This document shows, one piece after another, positions 53,384 to 61,762 of a stretch of 64,000 nucleotides of DNA (the stretch's first letter is position 1; every line of letters starts with the position of its first letter). A model generated the notes under the pieces. The model was not told the origin of the DNA and searched no databases. It worked only from the letters and a program-made list of their open reading frames with translations. The DNA is from Streptomyces sp. NBC_01262 (GTDB lineage: Bacteria > Actinomycetota > Actinomycetes > Streptomycetales > Streptomycetaceae). A program made the translations under genes and the position numbers. The stretch lies in NCBI RefSeq assembly GCF_036226365.1, contig NZ_CP108462.1, forward strand, positions 9,470,501-9,534,500, read 5' to 3'.

Positions 53384-53923
53384 ATGATCGGTACGGTGGT
53401 ACCGGGACGACGAGAGGGGCGGCGCGCCGTGGGTGAGGAAGCGGAGATCGGGACGGCGAAGGAGGCCTCCGGCCATGAGCTGATCCTGGCGTTCGGGCGG
53501 CTGCAGGGGGCGGCGAACCGGCTGGAGTACATCCTCGGCCGGGCGCTTGAGGTGGAGTGCGGCATCAGCCATCTGGTCTTCGAGGTGCTGCTGATCCTCG
53601 GGCGGGCGGGTGAGCCCGGGCTTTCCATGCGGGCCATCGCGCAGGAGCAGGTCCTGACCACCGGCGGCGCCACCCGGCTGGTGGATCGCATGGAGGCGGC
53701 GGGTCTCGTGACGCGCGTGGAATCCCCCGACGACCGGCGCGGGAAGCTGGTGCGGCTGACTCCGCTGGGCGAGGAGACGGCCGTGCGCGCTGCCCGGGTA
53801 CACCTGGAGAACATCAAGCGGTACTTCGTGGAGCCACTCCCTGAGGCGGACCGCGAGCGGTTCGCGGAGGATCTCCGGATCCTCAGCCGCACGGCCCGGG
53901 ACGTGCTGCCGCGACTTCCCTGA
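53384..53923 (+). CDS. MarR-family regulator
   Basis: A 179-residue MarR protein (MRAIAQEQVLTTGGATRLVD, RMEAAGLVTRVESPDDRRGK for the winged helix). The N-terminal 30 residues are basic and may be an extension. It precedes a DsbA-MBL-NTF2 operon by about 170 bp. The palindrome at 54017-54034 is a likely binding site for this protein. Confidence 0.87.
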   Translation: MIGTVVPGRREGRRAVGEEAEIGTAKEASGHELILAFGRLQGAANRLEYILGRALEVECGISHLVFEVLLILGRAGEPGLSMRAIAQEQVLTTGGATRLVDRMEAAGLVTRVESPDDRRGKLVRLTPLGEETAVRAARVHLENIKRYFVEPLPEADRERFAEDLRILSRTARDVLPRLP

Positions 53924-54016
53924 CCTGCGGACCGGCGGCAGCGCAGCTCTCACAGCGTCAGCCGCTCTCACGGCGTTGACCGCGCGTGTGTGTCCCAGTT
54001 CACACAGGCCGGGAAA

Positions 54017-54034
54017 TATCTGACGAGTCAGGTA
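54017..54034. promoter_or_regulatory. Palindromic operator candidate for the MarR protein
   Basis: TATCTGACGAGTCAGGTA is an 18-bp near-perfect palindrome (core CTGAC-GA-GTCAG). It lies 60 bp before the DsbA start and 94 bp after the MarR stop, where a MarR-type repressor or activator would be expected to act. A related half site GGTCAGGTGA follows at 54041. Confidence 0.6.
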
Positions 54035-54093
54035 CTGTTTGGTCAGGTGAATCGCTCGCAATCGGCGGGCGCTCCTCTCTGCCGAGGTCTTCA

Positions 54094-54702
54094 ATGAAGC
54101 TCGTCTACGTTTTCGACGCCTACTGCGGCTGGTCGCACGGGTTCTCCGGCACCCTGGGCGACGTCGTCTCCCGTCATCCCGACCTGCCGGTCGAGGTGGT
54201 CTCCGGCGGTCTGTTCACCGGTCCGCGCCGGGTGCCGGTCCGCGAGTTCGGCTACGTCCAGGGCGCGAACGCCAAGATCGCCGAACTGACCGGTGCCACG
54301 TTCGGCCAGGCGTACGAGGAGTTGATCGCCGACGGCTCGTTCGTGATGGACTCCGAGGCTGCCGCCCGTGGCGTCGCGGCCCTGCGGCAGGTGGCCCCCG
54401 ACCGCGCGGCAGAGCTGGCCGCGGCCCTGCAGCACGCCTTCTACGTCGACGGACGGAGCCTGTCCGAGGCGGCCACCCACCGGACGGTCGCCCAGGCGGC
54501 CGGGCTCGACGCGGATGCCGTCGTCGCCGCCTTCGAAGCAGCCGAGGCACAGACCGCGGCCCACGCCGACTTCCGCCGCGCGGCCCAGCTCGGCGTCACC
54601 GGGTTCCCCACTCTGCTGGCCGTCGACGGCGACTCCGCCACCCCGCTGGCCTACGGTCACGCCACCGCCGACGAGGTCGACGAACGCCTCGCCGCTCACT
54701 GA
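54094..54702 (+). CDS. DsbA-family oxidoreductase-like protein
   Basis: A 202-residue thioredoxin-fold protein of the DsbA/FrnE type. It starts MKLVYVFDAYCGWSHGFSG; the CGWS motif keeps only the first active-site cysteine. The helical insert and the cis-proline GVTGFPTLLAVDGDS are present. It has no signal peptide, so it is cytosolic. GAGGT lies 7 bp before ATG 54094. It leads a three-gene group with an MBL protein and an NTF2-like protein. Confidence 0.85.
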   Translation: MKLVYVFDAYCGWSHGFSGTLGDVVSRHPDLPVEVVSGGLFTGPRRVPVREFGYVQGANAKIAELTGATFGQAYEELIADGSFVMDSEAAARGVAALRQVAPDRAAELAAALQHAFYVDGRSLSEAATHRTVAQAAGLDADAVVAAFEAAEAQTAAHADFRRAAQLGVTGFPTLLAVDGDSATPLAYGHATADEVDERLAAH

Positions 54703-54748
54703 GCTTCCCCCCCGTCCCCACCCCATCCCCAGCGCAAAGGAGCCAACG

Positions 54749-55555
54749 ATGAGCACACTCTCCTTCAAGGTCGTCGACCTCGACTTCCCGGCCGGCAGCA
54801 AGAACAAGACCGCCACCCTCGTCACCGGCGAGCACGAGGCCCTGCTGGTCGACGCCGCCTTCACCCGCGCCGACGGACACCGGCTGGCCGCCGAGATCCT
54901 CGACTCCGGCAAGAAGCTGACCACCGTCTACGTCTCCCACGCCGACCCCGACTTCTACTTCGGCGCCGAAGTGATCGCCGACGCCTTCCCCGACGCGGTC
55001 TTCGTCGCCACCCCGATCGTCATCGAGCACATCCAGCACTCCTACGAGGGCAAGCTCAAGGCGTGGGCCGCGCTCGGCCCGAACCTGCCCACCCGCCTGG
55101 TCGACCTCCAGCCCCTGACCGGCGACCTCACCCTGGAGGGCCACCGCTTCGAGCTCAGGGGTGGCCCGGCCGGCCTGCCCGACCGCCACTACCTCTGGCA
55201 GGCCGAGCACCGCGCCCTCCTCGGCGGCGTCCTGCTCTTCCAGCAGGAGCACGTCTGGGTCGCCGACACCGCCACCCCCGGCGACCGCGCCTCCTGGATC
55301 GACCTGCTCGACGAAATGGCCGCCCTCGACCCGCAGTTGGTCGTCCCCGGCCACCGCCTGCCCGGCACGGCGGCCGACACCTCCGCCATCACCGCCACCC
55401 GCGACTATCTCCTCGCCTTCGAGGAGGAGCTGGGCAAGGCGGCCGACGGCGCCGCCCTGACCGAGGCCCTCGTCAAACGCTATCCCGACAACGGCATGCT
55501 GATCGCCGCCCAGATCGGCGCGAAGGTCGCCAAGGGCGAGATGAAGTGGGGCTGA
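54749..55555 (+). CDS. MBL-fold hydrolase with altered metal motif
   Basis: A 268-residue metallo-beta-lactamase-fold protein. The signature HxHxDH reads SHADPDFYFGAEV here: the first histidine and the aspartates remain, but the second and last histidines are replaced. Later metal or core residues are in LLFQQEHVWVADTATPGDR and LVVPGHRLPG. This variant is a recognisable subfamily that may bind a different metal set. AAAGGAG precedes ATG 54749. It follows dsbA-like by 46 bp and precedes the NTF2 gene by 5 bp. Confidence 0.83.
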   Translation: MSTLSFKVVDLDFPAGSKNKTATLVTGEHEALLVDAAFTRADGHRLAAEILDSGKKLTTVYVSHADPDFYFGAEVIADAFPDAVFVATPIVIEHIQHSYEGKLKAWAALGPNLPTRLVDLQPLTGDLTLEGHRFELRGGPAGLPDRHYLWQAEHRALLGGVLLFQQEHVWVADTATPGDRASWIDLLDEMAALDPQLVVPGHRLPGTAADTSAITATRDYLLAFEEELGKAADGAALTEALVKRYPDNGMLIAAQIGAKVAKGEMKWG

Positions 55556-55560
55556 CCCGA

Positions 55561-55983
55561 ATGAAATACCAGAGCACCGAGTTCGTCGCGTCCACCGCCC
55601 CCGCCGACGTCGTACGGCGCCAGTACCTCGCCTCGGCCACCGGCGACCTGGAGGCCCTGCGCGCCACCCTCGCCCCCGACGTGGAGTGGACGGAGATGGC
55701 CGGCTTCCCCCTCGCCGGCACCTACCGCACCCCCGACGGGGTCACAGCCAACGTGATGGAGAAGCTCGGCCAGGACTGGGACGGCTGGACCGCCCACGAC
55801 GACACCTACGTCGTCGACGGCGAGAACGTCGTCGTCCTGGCCCGGTACACCGCGACCAACAAGGCCACCGGCAAGCCGATCGGTGTCCGCGTCGCCCACC
55901 ATTTCGTCGTCCGCGGCGGCCTGATCGTCCGCTTCGAACAGTTCGTCGACACCGCGCTGGTGCGCGACGCGATGACGGACTGA
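55561..55983 (+). CDS. SnoaL/NTF2-like protein
   Basis: A 140-residue cone-fold protein (VVRRQYLASATGDLEALRAT, LAPDVEWTEMAGFPLAGTYR, VVLARYTATNKATGKPIGVR, HHFVVRGGLIVRFEQFVDTA), the style of SnoaL/limonene-epoxide-hydrolase relatives. It is five bases after the MBL gene, so the two are translationally linked. Role unknown; partners suggest detoxification of a reactive metabolite. Confidence 0.83.
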   Translation: MKYQSTEFVASTAPADVVRRQYLASATGDLEALRATLAPDVEWTEMAGFPLAGTYRTPDGVTANVMEKLGQDWDGWTAHDDTYVVDGENVVVLARYTATNKATGKPIGVRVAHHFVVRGGLIVRFEQFVDTALVRDAMTD

Positions 55984-56108
55984 CACGTTCCGTGCCAGCG
56001 CAAGGCAGGAGTCGAGCCGCCTGCGTGACCGGCGGAGCGGAGGCGAACAGCCAACGGCAGCACCGCATCAGCCACACCCGGTCCTCCCGGACCGCCTCAC
56101 ATTCCTAA

Positions 56109-57007
56109 GAACTCGTAACAAGATCTTGCGAAGTGGCGCTGGTAGGCCGTAACCGGTACGACGATTGAGCCGTTCGTGATGGTGTGAGCGTCAAGCCGTG
56201 GGTCGTGGACGATGAGTTGTGGGTAGTGATCGAGCCGGTGCTGCCGCCGTGGCCGGAGCGGTCGCCGGGTCCCCGGCCGGTGTCGGACCGGCTGTGCCTG
56301 CAGGGGGTGCTGTTCGTGCTCTACACCGGAATCCCGTGGCAGCAACTGCCGTTGGAGCTGGGCTTCGGCTCCGGGCAGACCTGCTGGCGCAGGCTGGAGC
56401 GCTGGCAGGCGGCGGGTGTCTTCGACCAGCTGCACCGGATACTGCTGTCGGAGCTGAACGCGGCAGGCGAGGTGGACTGGAGCCGCGCGTGTGTGGACGC
56501 CTCCCACATGCGCGCGAAAAAGGGGGAGCCGCGACGGGCCCGTCGCCTGTCGACCGCCGCAAGAGCGGCAGCAAACACCACCTGATCTGCGACGGCAACG
56601 GCACCCCGCTGAAGGTCATCACCACTGCGGCGAACGTCAACGACGTCACCCAGACCCTGGCCCTGGTCGACGCCGTCCCGCCGGTTGCCGGCCGCGTCGG
56701 TCACCCCCGCAAGCGGCCCGAGGCCCTGCTCGGCGACAAGGGCTACGACAGCGAACCCAATCGCCGCGAGCTGCGGAAGCGCGGCATCCTGCCCGTCATC
56801 TCCCGACGCGGCCACCCCGACATCCACGGCCTGGGCAAGCTCCGCTACGTCGTCGAGCAGACCTTCGCCCTGCTCCACCAGTTCAAGCGCCTGGCCGTTC
56901 GTTGGGAACGACGCCTCGACCTCCACAACGCCTTCGTCTCACTGGGCTGCACACTCATCTGCTGGCGACGCCTCAAGAAGGCCACCACATGATCGTGTAA
57001 CGAGCTC
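56109..57007. mobile_element. IS5-like insertion sequence with two-ORF transposase
   Basis: About 900 bp with 17-bp imperfect ends, GAACTCGTAACAAGATC at 56109-56125 and GATCGTGTAACGAGCTC at 56991-57007. It encloses one transposase split into two frames. It looks complete. A related 3' fragment lies at 59630-59862. Confidence 0.82.
56184..56992 (+). CDS. IS5-family transposase expressed by -1 frameshift
   Basis: The first frame (from GTG or similar 56184) encodes VDDELWVVIEPVLPPWPERS, LYTGIPWQQLPLELGFGSGQ and WSRACVDASHMRAKKGEPRR. The second, in the -1 frame, encodes ATGPSPVDRRKSGSKHHLIC, ALLGDKGYDSEPNRRELRKR and KLRYVVEQTFALLHQFKRLA to 56992. The switch falls at GCGAAAAAGGGGGAGC (about 56515-56530), a classic slippery run. 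The fused product carries all DDE residues. Whether it is still active is not known. Confidence 0.82.
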
Positions 57008-57315
57008 AAAGGAGGCTTGCGGGTGCCCCGCCGGGGCGTGCTGATGCTGCCGCTGACCGCGGAGTTCGGGCCGCTGGCGGTGGCGTGGTCGGTGACGGAG
57101 GTCGTGGCGTGGGACGGGCACGCGGTGCGCTTCTGCTCGTACAGCCGGGCGGTGGCTACCGTCAGCGGGGCGCCGGTCACCACGGACGCCCAATGTGCGG
57201 TCGGCCGCGAGGACGGGCCGACGGTGCTGCGAACGGCGGGGAGTTCACGGTGCGGTGGGCGTGAGGTGGGCCCGGGGAGCCGCCCGGGGTGCGGGCGGCC
57301 GGCCCCCGGTGCCGT
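57008..57315. other. Stretch between IS and peptidase gene
   Basis: A plus-strand frame reads RRGVLMLPLTAEFGPLAVAW and SVTEVVAWDGHAVRFCSYSR, which may be a scrap of a gene cut by the adjacent insertion sequence, but I cannot name it. Nothing else is supported. Confidence 0.3.
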
Positions 57316-59148
57316 TCAGCCGGCGTGGCGCAGGAGGAAGTCCCGGGCGCGGCGCATGGCGTCCTCCTGGGAGGCGCGGCCGGTCAGGGCGTGGCCCTCG
57401 CCGGGGTAGACGGCGAGTTCGTGCGGGATGCCGTGGACGCGCAGGGCGCGGTGCAGGTAGGTGGCCTGTGCGACGGGGACGTTGGTGTCGTCCTCGCCGT
57501 GCAGGATGAGCACCGGCGCGGTGATGTCCTTCGCGTACCGGACGGGGCTGACCGTGTCGTGCGGGCGCTGGCCGGGGCCGTCCCAGCCGGCGGAGCCGAC
57601 GAGCGCGGCGTCCTCGCGGCCGAGTTCGCCCACCCCGGACTGCAGGCCCCAGTCGGCGATGCCGGCGCCGACGACCGCCGCGCGGAAGCGGTCGGTGCGG
57701 GCGGCGGCCCAGGCGGCGAGGTAGCCGCCGTGGCTCCATCCGGCGACGGACAGCCGTGCGGGGTCGGCGGTGCCGTCGGCGACGAGGGGGTCCACGCCGG
57801 CGAGGACGTCGCCGAGTTCGGCGCCACCGAGGTCGCCGAGGACCGAAGCGGCGAAGGCGGGGCCCCGGCCCTCGCTGCCGCGCGGGTTGGGCAGCAGCAC
57901 GGCGAACCCGGCGTCCGCGAACCACTGCGGCGCCAGGTGGGAGTTGAACTGGAGCTGGTCCGCGTACCGCCCGTACGGTCCGCCGTGCAGGAGGACGAGC
58001 AGCGGGAACGGGCCGTCCTCGCGGGTGCGTCCGGGCGGCAGGAGGAGCAGTCCGTCCAGCGCGAGCCCGTCCGCGGCTCGCCACGTCAGCCGTTCCTGCG
58101 TGCCCCATGCGACGTCCCGGTAGTGCGGGCGGGTGTCGCTGACGCGGGCGAACTTCCCGGCGCGCAGCACGAAGACGTCATTCGGCCGGTAGCGGTCGCT
58201 GATGCGCGCCGCGAGCGTGCCTCCGCCGCACGCCAGGGTGGACGCCAGGCCCTCGGTCCGGGCGACGTCGGTGAACTTCCCCGAGGAGACGTCGAGTTCC
58301 CGCACGACAGAGTCCAGGCCGTCGGCGAAGACGCCCGCCAGGCCCCGGCCGCAGGCGACGAGTTCCGTCGGGCACGAGGCGGCGTCCGGCGTGAGGTCCA
58401 CCGGGGCCTCGCCGGGCACGATGTCGAGCACCGTCCGTCCACCGAAGGTGTGGGGCGGGGCGGTGGCGAGCAGGGCGACGTGCCAGCGCGAGCCGTCGTG
58501 CCACCACACGGGCCGCGAGGCGGCGTGCGGCAGGGCGCCGCAGTCCAGCGCGGTGTCGGCGTCCGGGTCCACGAGATGCAGGCGGGCGGTGAACGCACCG
58601 GGCTCGTCAGCCGGTTCGTCCCAGCTGGCGACCGCCAGCGTCCCGTCCTCCCGCGCGGCGGCGGCGACCACGTGCCGCGTACCGAGAGCGGTCAGCGGAC
58701 GGGGCGCGGCGTCGCCCGGCCGGACCACGGCGAGGCGGTCCCCGCCGGCGCCGTCGGTCCGGTTCCACACCCGTACCCCCTCCGGCTCGGGCGTGTCGTC
58801 CTCGACGACCAGGGCGTACGATCCGCCGGGCAGCGGTAGGATCTCGCCGATCCAGCCGTCGTACGGGCTCAGCTCCGTGACGGAGCCGTCGAGTCGTACG
58901 ACGGAGAGCCGGCCGCCGACGAGGCAGACGAGTGCGTCGGAGGAGGGCAGCCAGCGAGGCAGGGAGACGCGTTCGGCGAGCGGGTGCGGCGCGGCGGAGC
59001 CGTCCGCAGGGGCGAGCCACAGCGCGGATGGCGGTCCGCCAGGCACCACGTTCCCGACGACGTAGGCGATCCGGCGCCCGTCCGGCGAAACGGCCACTTG
59101 CGAGGTGGTCAGACCTTCGTACAACAACTCTGTACTGATGGCGATCAT
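57316..59148 (-). CDS. S9-family prolyl oligopeptidase/acylaminoacyl peptidase
   Basis: A 610-residue serine peptidase with an N-terminal beta-propeller (TSQVAVSPDGRRIAYVVGNV and similar blades) and a C-terminal alpha/beta-hydrolase. The nucleophile is GWSHGGYLAAW, the acid HGEDDTNVPVAQ and the histidine GEGHALTG. It releases short or acylated peptides in the cytoplasm. ATG 59148 has AGGATGACCCG before it. The C-terminus is complete. Confidence 0.88.
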   Translation of the reverse strand: MIAISTELLYEGLTTSQVAVSPDGRRIAYVVGNVVPGGPPSALWLAPADGSAAPHPLAERVSLPRWLPSSDALVCLVGGRLSVVRLDGSVTELSPYDGWIGEILPLPGGSYALVVEDDTPEPEGVRVWNRTDGAGGDRLAVVRPGDAAPRPLTALGTRHVVAAAAREDGTLAVASWDEPADEPGAFTARLHLVDPDADTALDCGALPHAASRPVWWHDGSRWHVALLATAPPHTFGGRTVLDIVPGEAPVDLTPDAASCPTELVACGRGLAGVFADGLDSVVRELDVSSGKFTDVARTEGLASTLACGGGTLAARISDRYRPNDVFVLRAGKFARVSDTRPHYRDVAWGTQERLTWRAADGLALDGLLLLPPGRTREDGPFPLLVLLHGGPYGRYADQLQFNSHLAPQWFADAGFAVLLPNPRGSEGRGPAFAASVLGDLGGAELGDVLAGVDPLVADGTADPARLSVAGWSHGGYLAAWAAARTDRFRAAVVGAGIADWGLQSGVGELGREDAALVGSAGWDGPGQRPHDTVSPVRYAKDITAPVLILHGEDDTNVPVAQATYLHRALRVHGIPHELAVYPGEGHALTGRASQEDAMRRARDFLLRHAG

Positions 59149-59379
59149 CGGGTCATCCTGCCACCGCCGGAACGCCGCTACGGGCGGAATCCCTGCTTGC
59201 CCGCGCCAGCCCTCCCCTGGGCTCGCCTGCGGGCTGGAGTACCACGGCCACCGCGTCGTGCTCACCGCCGGCCCCCTGCCCTCACAGCGGCTGCTCGACA
59301 CCGCCGGGGTCTCCCGGCCCAGGTGCTCGATCCGCTGTCGCGTCACCGTCCGCTCTGCGGCGGCATCCGATTCCGGGGG

Positions 59380-59563
59380 GCTCTGTAGGGGATGGACCAC
59401 ACCCCCAGTGCGGCGACGACCTTGGCGGTCAATCGATCCAGGAAGCCGTCGTCCGTGCTGGTCCGACTGACTGTGAGGTGCCCGTAGAGCGGGCCAGCGA
59501 GGAAGTCGAGCCCGAGGTCGACGTCGATGTCCGGCGCGAGCTCGCCGCGCCGTCGCGCCCCAG
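59380..59563 (-). pseudogene. TetR-family C-terminal fragment
   Basis: The minus strand reads RRGELAPDIDVDLGLDFLAG, PLYGHLTVSRTSTDDGFLDR and LTAKVVAALG. This is the ligand-domain end of TetR proteins of the type with RRGELxPDxDxxLAxDLLxGP. The DNA-binding part is absent. It lies between the peptidase gene and a transposase fragment. Confidence 0.6.
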
Positions 59564-59629
59564 GCGACGGGCAGTTCACCGCACAGCGGCCCGCGACCGG
59601 TACGCGGACAATGGATAACCCAGAAGCCC

Positions 59630-59862
59630 CCACAGCGCGGCATCCCGCCCGTCATCTTCCGACGCGGCCACCCCGACATCCACGGCCTGGGCAAGCTGCG
59701 CTACGTCGTCGAGCGAACCTTCGCCCTCCTGCACCAGTTCAAACGCCTCGCCGTACGCAGGGAACGCCGCCTCGACCTCCACAACGCCTTCGTCTCACTG
59801 GCATACAGCATCATCTGCTCGCGGCGCCTGGAAAAGGCCACCACGAGATCGTGTTACAAGCT
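59630..59862 (+). pseudogene. 3' fragment of an IS5-like transposase
   Basis: Reads IPPVIFRRGHPDIHGLGKLR, YVVERTFALLHQFKRLAVRR and RLDLHNAFVSLAYSIICSRR, then the element end GATCGTGTTACAAGCTC. It matches the last ~75 residues and end of the element at 56109-57007 with differences, so it is a related, older copy that lost its 5' part. Confidence 0.8.
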
Positions 59863-60017
59863 CCAAGGAGACCGCATGCCCGCTGACGACAACAAGGCGC
59901 GCGTGATCGCCTTCTACAGACAACAGTTGTCGTTTTTCAGGGCTCTGACCGGAGTTTCGTGAAAGGCCAGGTCGTCGGAATGAGGGTGCTTGGGATCCAG
60001 CGGCACTCCGCAGGTCG

Positions 60018-60302
60018 CTACCCAGCAGCCACAACCTGGCCGGCCGTGACCTGAGGACGGTTGGGGAGCAGTGACGCGAGGTTGTCCCGTACGAAGTCCG
60101 CCGCCCTTTCGATCGACTCTTCGGTCCCGGCTTGGTCTTCAAAGACGCTGGTAGAGACCATCACTCCATCCCCGGCGTCAACCCAGTAGTAAGCCACGAA
60201 ACCGGGGACTTGGCGGAGGAGAGGCACGAATCCCTCGTCCACTTGGCGTCCCGTCTCGGCAGGGTCAGTCACCCCTTCGTAACGCCGAATTACTGCGTAC
60301 AT
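60018..60302 (-). CDS. ABM-type small protein
   Basis: A 94-residue alpha-beta-barrel protein of the antibiotic-biosynthesis-monooxygenase superfamily (MYAVIRRYEGVTDPAETGRQ, VPLLRQVPGFVAYYWVDAGD, VSTSVFEDQAGTEESIERAA). GGGGAG lies 7 bp before ATG 60302. Members are heme- or quinone-interacting or simply unknown. It seems a single gene. Confidence 0.75.
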   Translation of the reverse strand: MYAVIRRYEGVTDPAETGRQVDEGFVPLLRQVPGFVAYYWVDAGDGVMVSTSVFEDQAGTEESIERAADFVRDNLASLLPNRPQVTAGQVVAAG

Positions 60303-60482
60303 AGCTGATCTCCCCATGGATCCCAAGGTCACCTTGCATGAAACGACCTACCCGCACCGCGCGTCTCTCGCTCGGGGGACGTCCGGAAGTGACCCGGATA
60401 GGCGCATTGGTGATCCAAACCGGGCAGCTGCTGTGGCCAGGGGGCGAACCGAGGCCTCACGGAACTGCGGGCAGAGCCTTCT
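60303..60482. other. Short spacer
   Basis: No gene recognised. Separates the ABM-like gene from the polymerase fragment. Confidence 0.3.
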
Positions 60483-61014
60483 TCAAAGCGCCCCATCAGC
60501 CCCGGACGCCGTAGGGGTGTCCGGGGCCGTAGCGCGGGGATGGCGCGTCAGCCGTTGCGGGCGGCCTCTGGGCCGGTGATGCGTTTGAGCAGCGGGAGGG
60601 TCGAGGCGATGATGCCCAGCGAGGCCGACGAGGCCGAGGGGACGGACGCGCAGAGCGATGGCACGAATGCGAGCGCGCTCCAGGCCGTAGGTCGCGTGCA
60701 GGTCGTATGCGGCCCGGGCCAGCGCCGTCGAGTGGCTGGTGGCCTCGGCCAGGGTCCGGGTCTTGGTGGTGCTGGTCCGGTCGGCGTAGCGGACAGTGAG
60801 GGTGAGTGTCCGGCATGCCTCTCGCCGTTGGCGTAGCTGGGAGCCGAGTTGCTCGGCGATCGACAGTAGGGCGCGGCGGTGCTGGTCGGGGTCGAGTTCA
60901 TCCTGGGAGAAGAGCCTGTCGGCGGAAAGTGACGGGCTGGGGGAGTGGGGGGTGACGGGGCGGGGGTCGTGGCCGTGCGTTCTTCCGCCAGCTTTGTGAC
61001 GGGAGGTGAACGGA
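60483..61014 (-). pseudogene. Y-family DNA polymerase (DinB-like) C-terminal fragment
   Basis: The minus strand, with no start, reads GGRTHGHDPRPVTPHSP, LSADRLFSQDELDPDQHRRA, LLSIAEQLGSQLRQRREACR, TLTLTVRYADRTSTTKTRTL and YDLHATYGLERARIRAIALR to a stop at 60483. This is the little-finger domain of DinB-type polymerases as found in streptomycetes. The catalytic palm and fingers are absent and the last part is degraded. Confidence 0.7.
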
Positions 61015-61240
61015 CCCAGTTGCCCGGCCCGGCTCTGAGCAGGGAGATGTCGGCCTGCTGGTGGGTAACGGATACAACAGCGGTGTTGCCCCCACGTACG
61101 AGCTGACGTGTCCAGCTCGTAGAGCGTCGGGGGCTGGTTCGTGCCCTTGATCGGCAGGTTGTTGTACGCCGCGATCCCTACGAGCGAACCAGGCGATCTC
61201 CCGGGCAGGCATTAGGTGAGCACGAGTCGTACGCTCAGGT

Positions 61241-61693
61241 TCAGTCTGCGTCTCCGAGTCCGGACCGGGACAGCAGGAGCAGGTCCAGGAGCCGGTCCAG
61301 GTCCCGTTCGCTGAGTTCGCCGCCGATCACTGCACCCAGCGCAAGCAGCGCATCCTGCAGGCGCTCCTTCACGAGCGACACGTCCCCCCAGCTCTTTCCT
61401 GCCAAGCGCTGAGCCACTTTCAGCACACGTGGCGATTCCATGAGCCGACGCACCGCATCCTGCCCCCCAGGCTCTGCCGTGTCCTCGGTCTCGCCGAGCA
61501 GACCGATCTCCAACCGTGTGCCGAGTGCGGCCGCCAACTGTTGCAACGCGGACATCGTCGGATTGCCGCGCCCGTTCTCCAGGTTGGCGATGTAGGGCAC
61601 CGACAGACCGGCGTCCATCGCCACGGACGCGATCGTCCGTCCAGCCGCCTTGCGCCGGGCCCGCAACACCCGCCCGAGTTCAACCCTGTCCAC
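61241..61693 (-). CDS. XRE-family DNA-binding protein
   Basis: A 150-residue protein with an N-terminal Cro/CI helix-turn-helix (LGRVLRARRKAAGRTIASVA, MDAGLSVPYIANLENGRGNP, SALQQLAAALGTRLEIGLLG) and a C-terminal helical part (LVKERLQDALLALGAVIGGE) that may dimerise. Start GTG 61693. It is divergent from the MFS gene at 61763, with 69 bp between, and probably regulates it. Confidence 0.86.
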   Translation of the reverse strand: MDRVELGRVLRARRKAAGRTIASVAMDAGLSVPYIANLENGRGNPTMSALQQLAAALGTRLEIGLLGETEDTAEPGGQDAVRRLMESPRVLKVAQRLAGKSWGDVSLVKERLQDALLALGAVIGGELSERDLDRLLDLLLLSRSGLGDAD

Positions 61694-61734
61694 CCGACCT
61701 CACGAACTATCTCATCAGAACACTCTTGCCGGAT

Positions 61735-61753
61735 TGTATCTTATGGAAATACA
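61735..61753. promoter_or_regulatory. Inverted repeat between XRE and MFS genes
   Basis: TGTAT-N9-ATACA with flanking near-symmetry (ATTGTAT ... ATACATT). It is the only AT-rich palindrome in the 69-bp divergent region and ends 9 bp before the MFS start, a fitting place for an XRE operator. Confidence 0.5.
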
Positions 61754-61762
61754 TTGCTCGAC

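Noticed and set aside
57289..58839. A 516-codon plus-strand open frame opposite the S9 peptidase
   Set aside because: Shadow of a high-GC gene; no motif, while the minus strand has a complete peptidase.
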